From a virus, in IMG/VR virus record IMGVR_UViG_3300042861_000770, positions 1-20,115 of that record: a stretch of 20,115 nt of DNA. One strand, given 5' to 3'. Below are positions 13,926 through 19,603 of the stretch, in pieces. The notes below the pieces were generated by a model. The model was given only the letters and a program-made list of their open reading frames with translations, ran no database searches and had not been told where the DNA came from. Position 1 is the stretch's first letter; each line of letters begins with the position of its first letter. The translations under genes were made by a program, and so were the position numbers.

Positions 13926-15071
13926 TTATTGTGTCTTTCTATCGTAATTAATTAAATTTTGAATTTTACTAAACTCCTCAGATAATATTTCTTGTTTTCT
14001 CTCAGCAATACTTTCTAATTTAATATCAATACCACTTCCTGAATTTTCACCAGTACCATCTGTTATTGGTTGTTTAGATTTTCTATATGCTGACATTTTA
14101 GCCTTGTTGTATTTTTTATCTTTCATTTTTTTTGTTAGTCTATCACCAAGTTCTGTTTCTTCACCATTTGCCCATTCTGGGTTGTTTCCAGTTTTTGATG
14201 ATCCTTTTATATTATCAGCAACCCAATTCTCATCGTATTCAATTTCATCTGGTACAATATTTTCCATACCTGGTTGTAAATAATCATCAATAAAGTCCTT
14301 ACCATCATTTGACATAACATACGCTTTTTTTGACATTTTCTCTAACTGACCATTATTTTTTGGGAAATGTTTTGGGTTTTCATTATATCCACCTTTGGAT
14401 CCGTCTTCTAAATAATCTTTCATTTTTTTACCAACAGATTTTAAATAATCATCGTTTTCTTTCTTTGATTTTTTAACCGATTTTTCATATTCAGAATAAC
14501 CTTTTGGTGTTTCACCTTTTTTAAACTTCATCTCTTCAGCGATAACTGTTTGTTCTATAATGTCTAATAATTTTTCTTCACTCAAGATATAACCTTTGTT
14601 ACCAATCTCAAGTTTATATTTTACCTCAGATTCTGTGATTTTTGATTTTTCTTTTTTCACAATATTTAATACTAAAGTTTCAAATTGTGATTCAGACATT
14701 AATATTTTTTTATTATCAATTGTTAAACTATAGTAAACACTTTCTTTAACTGGAAATTTTTTACCATCTAATTCAAATTCTTTTTTTCCTTTTTTCTTTG
14801 CTTGTAACGCAGCATATGTAAACTCTGAACTTTCACCCATCTCTTCTTCGTCAACTTCTAATTCGTATATTATTTCTTCGTTTTTTGTACCACATTCGTT
14901 ACACTCACCTTCAGTCATCTCACGACCACATTGCTCACAAGTTTCACCTTCTTCAACGTAATCAAATTCTTCAGATTTATTAAGTTTTAGTTTTTCCATC
15001 AAATCATTTGCTTTTGATTCAATAGTCTCATTTAATATTTTATTTGTTAGTTTTTTTAGTGTGTCTTTCAT
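13926..15071 (-). CDS. 381-aa protein with CTS-like start and zinc ribbon
   Basis: The N-terminal amphipathic helix ends at L-N-E (residues 13-15), a potential prohead-protease site. C45-x2-C48-x8-C57-x2-C60 forms a zinc ribbon (C-E-Q-C-G, C-N-E-C-G). Two similar blocks follow at about 113-143 and 151-180 (Y-x-L-x-I-x-N-K ... L-S-E ... I-V/E), an internal duplication. The remainder is Lys/Asp-rich and low in hydrophobics, with Y-x-E-N-P-K-H-F-P and A-K-M-S-A-Y-R-K-S, typical of phage hypothetical proteins; a serine/glycine linker precedes the C-terminal helix. A packaged DNA-associated or internal virion protein is possible. Confidence 0.75.
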   Translation of the reverse strand: MKDTLKKLTNKILNETIESKANDLMEKLKLNKSEEFDYVEEGETCEQCGREMTEGECNECGTKNEEIIYELEVDEEEMGESSEFTYAALQAKKKGKKEFELDGKKFPVKESVYYSLTIDNKKILMSESQFETLVLNIVKKEKSKITESEVKYKLEIGNKGYILSEEKLLDIIEQTVIAEEMKFKKGETPKGYSEYEKSVKKSKKENDDYLKSVGKKMKDYLEDGSKGGYNENPKHFPKNNGQLEKMSKKAYVMSNDGKDFIDDYLQPGMENIVPDEIEYDENWVADNIKGSSKTGNNPEWANGEETELGDRLTKKMKDKKYNKAKMSAYRKSKQPITDGTGENSGSGIDIKLESIAERKQEILSEEFSKIQNLINYDRKTQ

Positions 15072-15081
15072 TTTGTTTGTT

Positions 15082-15095
15082 TTATTATAAATATC
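15082..15095 (-). promoter_or_regulatory. TATTTAT motif upstream of Zn-ribbon gene
   Basis: On the minus strand GATATTTATAATAA ends 10 nt before the ATG at 15071 and shares 12 leading bases with the motif before the 646-aa gene. The 53-nt spacer to the upstream gene has no terminator hairpin that I can see. Confidence 0.45.
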
Positions 15096-15124
15096 TTAAA
15101 TTTTAATAAATGTGATATTTTATA

Positions 15125-15787
15125 TTATATTTTCAATTTACCAATCTCAACTTCAATTATTTCTTTGATTATATCTTTATTTATACCAAATTTTTCCGAA
15201 ACCTTATTTACCGCATTTATCAACATTTTATCTTCAAAAATATTAAGGGCGTTAATATCACCTTGATTACAATATGGAAACTTTTTACATTTTTTCTTAA
15301 CCTGAACAAACTTACCACCAGGTATTTGTGGTTTTGATTTACCTCTCCAGTCTTTTTTATTTGTACTTTTAGCCCACATCTTTGGTGTTTCATATGAACC
15401 AGATGAGGATGACCCCGTCGCTTCTTTTGTTTCCATTTTCGTGAATAACGGTTGTGAATATCCCCCAGCTGAAGATGTACCTGTCATTTCTTTTGTTTCT
15501 TTTTTACCTCTACTGTCAATTATTGATTTTAAGAAACTTTTTAGTGTATTAGGGTCTTTAAGATACTCTCTAATTTTTTGTTTTATTTTATTCGCGGATA
15601 GTTTTTTATTTTTAACTAGATTTAAAATAATAACCATATCGTTGGGTTCAACTAAATAATCTTCAGGATTTTTTTCATTACCATCTTCATTCAAGGATTT
15701 GTTTGCAGCAACTCTAGCGTCATTATTTCCTGCCGTTAAACTGTTAACCATTTGTGTTATATCTTGTTTAATAGTGTCTTCCATCAT
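15125..15787 (-). CDS. 220-aa protein with TGxSSxGxY repeats
   Basis: An N-terminal acidic part is followed by a helical module (N-K-K-L-S-A-N-K-I-K-Q-K-I-R-E-Y-L), then two copies of a Ser/Gly motif, K-E-M-T-G-T-S-S-A-G-G-Y-S-Q-P and K-E-A-T-G-S-S-S-S-G-S-Y-E-T-P (about residues 98-134), each preceding an aromatic segment. C-K-K-F-P-Y-C-N-Q-G-D-I-N-A-L follows, then a C-terminal helical tail. Related Ser/Gly/Tyr repeats occur in phage structural or scaffold-like proteins that I recall, without fixed function. ATGA overlap with the membrane gene upstream. Confidence 0.75.
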   Translation of the reverse strand: MMEDTIKQDITQMVNSLTAGNNDARVAANKSLNEDGNEKNPEDYLVEPNDMVIILNLVKNKKLSANKIKQKIREYLKDPNTLKSFLKSIIDSRGKKETKEMTGTSSAGGYSQPLFTKMETKEATGSSSSGSYETPKMWAKSTNKKDWRGKSKPQIPGGKFVQVKKKCKKFPYCNQGDINALNIFEDKMLINAVNKVSEKFGINKDIIKEIIEVEIGKLKI

Positions 15788-16194
15788 TTAAAGGTTATAA
15801 TATAAGTTAATGCCGCTATAATTGATCCACCAACAATTTCAATAATTACATTCTTAGTTTTGATTTTTTTAATATCATCACGTAATTGCTTGTTTTCCTC
15901 GTCAACTAATTTATACTTTGAATCCTTTAATTCAATTATCTCATTGTTTTTTTTATCTTTCACCTCTAGGGTAGTTATTATTTTTTCGTTTTTAAATACT
16001 TTGTTTTCTAGTTGTTGTATTTCATTTTTATACGTCACTTCTTGTTTTTTCAATCGCTCTAAATCATTCAAGTCAACCAAAATAGATTTTCCAACATTAA
16101 CTGGTATTAATAGTGTTGTTGTGTCAGATTCAATTATTTGACCAAAAGAAATATTGGTTAATAATATAAAAAAAAGAATAAGTGTGTTTTTCAT
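15784..16194 (-). CDS. Exported coiled-coil protein with C-terminal TM (lysis-block candidate)
   Basis: A 136-aa protein with a Sec signal peptide (M-K-N-T-L-I-L-F-F-I-L-L-T-N-I-S-F-G, cleavage likely before Q19). There is no lipobox cysteine. A long coiled coil spans about residues 45-112 (L-E-R-L-K-K-Q, N-E-I-Q-Q-L-E-N-K-V), then a C-terminal hydrophobic segment (I-I-E-I-V-G-G-S-I-I-A-A-L-T-Y-I-I). The predicted topology is a periplasmic coiled coil tethered to the inner membrane. It resembles a spanin-type envelope protein, but a unimolecular spanin would need a lipobox. It is 1 nt after the N-TM coiled-coil gene and overlaps the next gene by 4 nt. Confidence 0.75.
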   Translation of the reverse strand: MKNTLILFFILLTNISFGQIIESDTTTLLIPVNVGKSILVDLNDLERLKKQEVTYKNEIQQLENKVFKNEKIITTLEVKDKKNNEIIELKDSKYKLVDEENKQLRDDIKKIKTKNVIIEIVGGSIIAALTYIITFK

Positions 16195-16195
16195 T

Positions 16196-16549
16196 TTAAT
16201 ATTTATATTTAATTCTTAACGCAGAGTCAATTTGTTTAGCGGTATAACCTAAAATTATATCCCTCTGTACTTCATAATAATTGTTAATTGTTTTTCTATC
16301 GGTTTTTATTTTTGATATTATTGAATCAATTTTTGATATATCCTTTTTATAACCGATTATTGAATCATTTAACATTTTTTGTTGTTTATTTAAGTCTTCA
16401 ATTTTAGTATCTAATTGGTCTAATTTATATTGTAATAATTCTGATCTATCCTCAATTGGACTACAAGATCTAATTAATAATACAATTAACAATATTGTAC
16501 CTATTGATTGGATTATAAACTGAAAATTATTAATTACAAATTCTTTCAT
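16196..16549 (-). CDS. Spanin-like N-TM coiled-coil protein
   Basis: The start is placed at the ATG at 16549, 14 codons into the longest frame, because it makes a 4-nt ATGA overlap with the previous gene. The 117-aa product has one N-terminal TM (about residues 9-26, F-Q-F-I-I-Q-S-I-G-T-I-L-L-I-V-L-L-I), a Cys just after it, and a long coiled coil (L-L-Q-Y-K-L-D-Q-L-D-T-K-I-E-D-L-N-K-Q-Q). Size and topology match an inner-membrane spanin (Rz type), and it lies two genes after the amidase. It has no clear proline-rich end and no embedded outer-membrane lipoprotein frame that I can support. Confidence 0.75.
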   Translation of the reverse strand: MKEFVINNFQFIIQSIGTILLIVLLIRSCSPIEDRSELLQYKLDQLDTKIEDLNKQQKMLNDSIIGYKKDISKIDSIISKIKTDRKTINNYYEVQRDIILGYTAKQIDSALRIKYKY

Positions 16550-17127
16550 TCTATTGGTGTTTTTTTTCTTGATGAGATTACTTGTGACCATTTAGTTTTA
16601 AATTTATCGTAATATTGTTTTAAATTTGTTAAAAACTCCATATACTCATCGTCAACCTTGGTCATAGTCCCGTTTATATAAATACCATTCTTTTCACCAA
16701 TTGATAAAAAGAACTCAACATCCAATTCATTTATTTTACCAGACCACTCAACATTATTGTCATATAAATTTAACTTGTCAAAATCAACCAATTCAGATAC
16801 GTCGGCGGTAAACTCATCCATTGTTTCTTGGAATGCTCGTTTGTCTTCAGTTGTAAGTTGTAAATTTTTAGGTTCTTTACTATGGATAACAAATACACCA
16901 CCAGAAATTCTGTATGCTCGTTTTTTATCTGATTTATTTACAGTTTCTTCCTCATTACCATCTTCTTCTTCACCATCAAAAGTTTCATATTCCTTTTCAA
17001 CATCCTCTTGTTCGGTTAATAATCCGTGAGTTGATTTAATTTTATAAATTTCACTTTCATTTAATGTGTTTTTAAGTACTTTTCTTGATGCACTTAAAAG
17101 TGATTTAATTTCGTCATATCTATTCAT
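16546..17127 (-). CDS. 193-aa acidic protein with CTS-like start
   Basis: The ATG at 17127 is chosen over a TTG two codons upstream and overlaps the amidase stop by 8 nt. The N-terminal basic helix ends at L-N-E (residues 22-24) with a second L-T-E at 37-39, both compatible with prohead cleavage. A strongly acidic stretch (E-E-E-D-G-N-E-E-E) follows at about 53-61. The C-terminal part is alpha/beta (Y-R-I-S-G-G-V-F-V-I-H, then V-E-F-F-L-S-I-G-E-K-N-G-I-Y-I-N-G-T). Function is unknown; the acidic N-terminal region is typical of a cleavable propeptide or scaffold. Confidence 0.75.
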   Translation of the reverse strand: MNRYDEIKSLLSASRKVLKNTLNESEIYKIKSTHGLLTEQEDVEKEYETFDGEEEDGNEEETVNKSDKKRAYRISGGVFVIHSKEPKNLQLTTEDKRAFQETMDEFTADVSELVDFDKLNLYDNNVEWSGKINELDVEFFLSIGEKNGIYINGTMTKVDDEYMEFLTNLKQYYDKFKTKWSQVISSRKKTPIE

Positions 17128-17716
17128 CTTCAATTTTTTTTAAAAAATATTCAAAATTAAACGATGGGTTTAAATCTGTTGTTTCCATAAAGAAATTACT
17201 TCTTGTTAGTACTCCAAAAAATTTTTCAGCACCGTTAATTTTAGTGTTATGTCCAACAAACTTATTGTCAATATTCATTTGTGCGATTAGTTTCTTACAC
17301 AAGAATAGCGTTGAATTAGTTTGTTCTTCAGTGTAAGGATCCCAAAAAATGTAGTCTCTCCATTTTTTTTCGTACACCTTACCTTTATAAATATTACCAA
17401 TCCAGTTAATGTAACCATTTTTTAATGGTTCTTTTTCTAACCAACCCAAATTTTCCAAACAAATAACAATTGCGTTCTTATCAACAACGCTAATATTAAA
17501 AATTTTTGAGGTTTCCTCCTTTGGTAATAATTGTAAAATCTTACCATCTTTATCTATAAAATAATTAGGTATTTTTTCGTAATTACCATTCAGACGATAT
17601 TTAAGTGATGTTAAATATTCATCGCTTGGTCTACCAGAATGAATTAAAATAATTTGTCTTTTATTTTCATTAACACCAAGACCAACAAATTTTCCATACT
17701 TAATAATTTTTGTCAT
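17120..17716 (-). CDS. N-acetylmuramoyl-L-alanine amidase-like endolysin
   Basis: A 198-aa protein with the Amidase_2 (PGRP-like) layout: I-I-L-I-H-S-G at residues 22-28 (zinc ligand His26), Y-F-I-D-K-D-G-K-I-L-Q-L-L-P at 52-65, A-I-V-I-C-L-E-N-L-G at 82-91, and F-V-G-H-N at 153-157 (zinc ligand His156). The family cleaves the MurNAc-L-Ala bond of peptidoglycan. The canonical third ligand region (K-x-D-P-G) is replaced by F-F-G-V-L-T-R-S-N, so catalysis may use another residue or be lost. There is no signal peptide, as for a holin-dependent endolysin. The start overlaps the membrane gene stop by 1 nt. Confidence 0.8.
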   Translation of the reverse strand: MTKIIKYGKFVGLGVNENKRQIILIHSGRPSDEYLTSLKYRLNGNYEKIPNYFIDKDGKILQLLPKEETSKIFNISVVDKNAIVICLENLGWLEKEPLKNGYINWIGNIYKGKVYEKKWRDYIFWDPYTEEQTNSTLFLCKKLIAQMNIDNKFVGHNTKINGAEKFFGVLTRSNFFMETTDLNPSFNFEYFLKKIEDE

Positions 17717-18801
17717 TATTTTTTATATATCAATCTTTTTATGTTTTGATTAACTTCATCATTATTTTCTTCACTTGTCTGAACCCAATTTATTTCTTGA
17801 TCCAGATTTAATGGTTCTCGTTCTATATTATACTCATTTCGGTATTGTGAATTGGCCAAAGCCGTTGGTTCATTAATAATATCTTCTGTGGTTGGTGGTT
17901 CTAATTTACCTTCTTTTCGTAATTGATTGACCCTTTTCCAAATTTTTTGTGTCTTTTTTTTATTATTATCCGTTTCAGTTTTTTGTTCTGTTGGATTCTC
18001 TTTTTTATTTGATTTAAACAATTGATTTGTTGCAATCACTAATGTTATCGCTAACGGATCAAAAACAAAAATTAGTATTAATATAAATAAGTTGGCAACT
18101 TTTTTTATATCCCAACCTAATATCTCACTAACATATTTTATAGCACCAAGTTCACTACCCTCAATTTCCGCAGATTCCATATCTAAAATCTGAACATCTA
18201 ATTTGGTAATACTATCATTACAATTATCAATCTTCTTTGAAATATCGTCTCGCCGAACTTGTGCTTGTTGTAATTGAGTTTCAAAAGATTTCCTATTACC
18301 CTCGTTGGCCTTGGTTATTAATTGTCCTGTTTTTCTGTCAACTGTTTGTGTCGTTGTATTATTTGATAGTCCATCTCTCAATTTTGTTATATCACCATTT
18401 AATATTGTTTTCTCGTCAATTAATTCATCTTTTATTTCTATAAACCGATTCTTCTTAACCTCAATATTTTTAATTCGTTTTTCATTGATTTCCATTTTGG
18501 CAATATTACCCTGGAATCCAGTACTCAAAAGCCCGTAAATACCAATTGATGTAATTATTGATAATGTAATTAGGGCTGTTGTCATATAGAATTTTAACAT
18601 CCCGTAAGTTTCATTCCATTTGTCGTGTAGATAGGTCGCAATTGCGATTTTTGATATCTCAAGGAAGGATCCCATAATAATAACTGGTGTTGCAACACTA
18701 ATAAACACAACGGATAATCCAATAACACTATAGTATGCTGCGGTACCAGATAGACCTAACGCACATACTAACATAAACCAAGGTAAAAATTTTTCTTTCA
18801 T
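17716..18801 (-). CDS. Multi-TM coiled-coil phage membrane protein
   Basis: A 361-aa protein. Three hydrophobic segments (about residues 5-26, 28-55, 70-94) precede a periplasmic or cytoplasmic coiled coil (about 100-215, I-N-E-K-R-I-K-N-I-E-V-K-K). A fourth TM (about 232-258) ends in F-V-F-D-P-L-A-I-T-L-V-I-A-T-N-Q, a signature I recall from large-phage membrane proteins with this same TM/coil/TM plan. The tail is basic. It opens the leftward lysis-type operon (membrane protein, amidase, acidic protein, two coiled-coil envelope proteins), so a role in lysis timing or envelope remodelling is plausible but unproven. Confidence 0.75.
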   Translation of the reverse strand: MKEKFLPWFMLVCALGLSGTAAYYSVIGLSVVFISVATPVIIMGSFLEISKIAIATYLHDKWNETYGMLKFYMTTALITLSIITSIGIYGLLSTGFQGNIAKMEINEKRIKNIEVKKNRFIEIKDELIDEKTILNGDITKLRDGLSNNTTTQTVDRKTGQLITKANEGNRKSFETQLQQAQVRRDDISKKIDNCNDSITKLDVQILDMESAEIEGSELGAIKYVSEILGWDIKKVANLFILILIFVFDPLAITLVIATNQLFKSNKKENPTEQKTETDNNKKKTQKIWKRVNQLRKEGKLEPPTTEDIINEPTALANSQYRNEYNIEREPLNLDQEINWVQTSEENNDEVNQNIKRLIYKK

Positions 18802-18849
18802 AATGACTAAAATATAACAAATAAATACTTATAATAAAGTTTATTAGAT
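18802..18849. promoter_or_regulatory. 48-nt divergent promoter region
   Basis: The minus strand holds GTATTTATTTGTT (18828-18816), 15 nt before the ATG at 18801. The plus strand holds AAATACTTATAATAA (18823-18837), 12 nt before the ATG at 18850. The two overlap, so opposing polymerases would compete. Both belong to the TATTTAT-like class. Confidence 0.45.
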
Positions 18850-19272
18850 ATGTCACTACTTAGAGAATCAATTAAAAAACATTTAATTCTTGAAAAGAAA
18901 ATAGCCCAAGTTGTCTCAAATCTTGAGGTTTCATTTAATTTTGAGGTTGATAGGAGGAGTCATGCTTTTGATAGATCTACAAGACCAGAACTTGATGGAA
19001 CAGATTATAATCAGAACCCTATTGAAAATAAAGAAATTAAAGAACTTATTTCACTAGTTAAGGGTGATATTGCCGAAAAAATTATTAATAGAGAAATTTT
19101 TAACAAAAAACCATTTGTTGTTAAATCAGTTGAACGGGAATTAGCGTTAGCGATAAACCCTATACATATTGGGGGTACTTATTGGAGATTAGAAATTTCA
19201 ACTGTATTTAGGGAATCACTTTCAAATCCATTTAGAGTTGGTGATAATCAAGTTGTAATTTGGGTTGTTTAA
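18850..19272 (+). CDS. 140-aa CTS-bearing protein, HxxxR motif, possible nuclease fold
   Basis: The N-terminus (M-S-L-L-R-E-S-I-K-K-H-L-I-L-E, cleavage-type I-L-E at 13-15) is a capsid-targeting-like helix. After it come a strand F-N-F-E-V, then S-H-A-F-D-R-S-T-R-P-E (H38-x3-R42-x2-R45-P46), a helix, and strands A-L-A-I-N and W-R-L-E-I-S-T-V-F-R. The H-x3-R start plus antiparallel strands ending in T-V-F-R recalls BrnT/RelE-like or phage-effector nucleases, but this is weak. The next plus-strand protein has the same CTS-like helix and an H-x3-R-x2-R-P motif. Its stop codon lies inside the stem of the antisense RNA candidate. Confidence 0.75.
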   Translation: MSLLRESIKKHLILEKKIAQVVSNLEVSFNFEVDRRSHAFDRSTRPELDGTDYNQNPIENKEIKELISLVKGDIAEKIINREIFNKKPFVVKSVERELALAINPIHIGGTYWRLEISTVFRESLSNPFRVGDNQVVIWVV

Positions 19273-19482
19273 GTAGGATAGGATATTAGTATCTTAATCG
19301 TCTTCCATCTTCCTATCAGCCTGGGTTCGTTTCTTCCCAAACTACTTCTACTTAAACCATCACTTTGAGCTCATTTGTGACTTTTAACCCTCATTATTTA
19401 GCTCGGGCTAGGATTTTCAACCTGTGTCGGATTACGCCAGACACCCTACGATTGGACTTTTAGTGTTGTTCCAATTACAACA
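19267..19482 (-). ncRNA. Candidate structured RNA, at least 210 nt, unknown class
   Basis: This fills the 331-nt gap between two plus-strand genes. Reading leftward from a host-like promoter: GTGTC-t-GG...CC-GACAC (19444-19424), TAGCCC/GGGTTA (19410-19385), TCAC/GTGA (19380-19360), then a three-way junction closed by the perfect 10-bp GTTTAAGTAG/CTACTTAAAC (19357-19348 with 19276-19267) with arms GTTTGGG/CCCAGGC (19342-19319) and GATAGGA/TCCTATC (19317-19277). The two stems with G-U pairs pair only as minus-strand RNA; the plus strand would have A-C mismatches. It is antisense to the end of the upstream gene. No poly-U terminator is visible; the 3' end is unknown. GC is clearly higher than in the flanks. 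Confidence 0.6.
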
Positions 19483-19485
19483 ATA

Positions 19486-19517
19486 CAAATTTAACACTTT
19501 ATTTTAGATAAAACAAC
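19486..19517 (-). promoter_or_regulatory. Bacteroidota-type promoter for candidate RNA
   Basis: On the minus strand GTTG (19517-19514) is followed after 20 nt by TAAATTTG (19493-19486). It has the full TAnnTTTG box and continues TAT, as the promoter of the other candidate RNA does (TTTGTAT in both). Transcription should start near 19480. Confidence 0.55.
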
Positions 19518-19548
19518 ACCTTTTACAAAAAATTTTTAAAAAAAATAA

Positions 19549-19574
19549 AAAACACCAACCTTGGTGTTTTTTTT
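19549..19574 (+). terminator. Rho-independent terminator
   Basis: AAAACACC (19549-19556) pairs with GGTGTTTT (19563-19570), with a 6-nt loop and T-run to 19574. It ends rightward transcription from the gene at 18850. On the minus strand it is followed by T-rich sequence as well (complement of 19535-19548). Confidence 0.8.
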
Positions 19575-19589
19575 AATTAACGTTTTCTA

Positions 19590-19603
19590 TAGTATTTATC
19601 ATT
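19590..19603 (+). promoter_or_regulatory. TATTTAT start-proximal motif
   Basis: TAGTATTTATCATT abuts the ATG at 19604 and lies 16 nt after a terminator T-run, so transcription probably restarts here. TATTTATCATTATG is shared with the start at 196. With this spacing the transcript would be leaderless or nearly so. Confidence 0.5.

Noticed and set aside
18237-18538. Plus-strand hydrophobic frames opposite the multi-TM gene
   Set aside because: The hydrophobicity comes from antisense reading of the Lys/Asp/Glu-rich coiled coil; not a membrane protein gene.
19267-19482. Group I intron or RNase P RNA
   Set aside because: No P/Q/R/S core or RNase P conserved segments could be recognised, and the flanking genes are not interrupted.
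183-19603. T4-type late promoter (TATAAATA)
   Set aside because: TATAAATA would be the reverse complement of the motif; the coding-strand orientation here is TATTTAT(A), so identity with the T4 late promoter is not supported.
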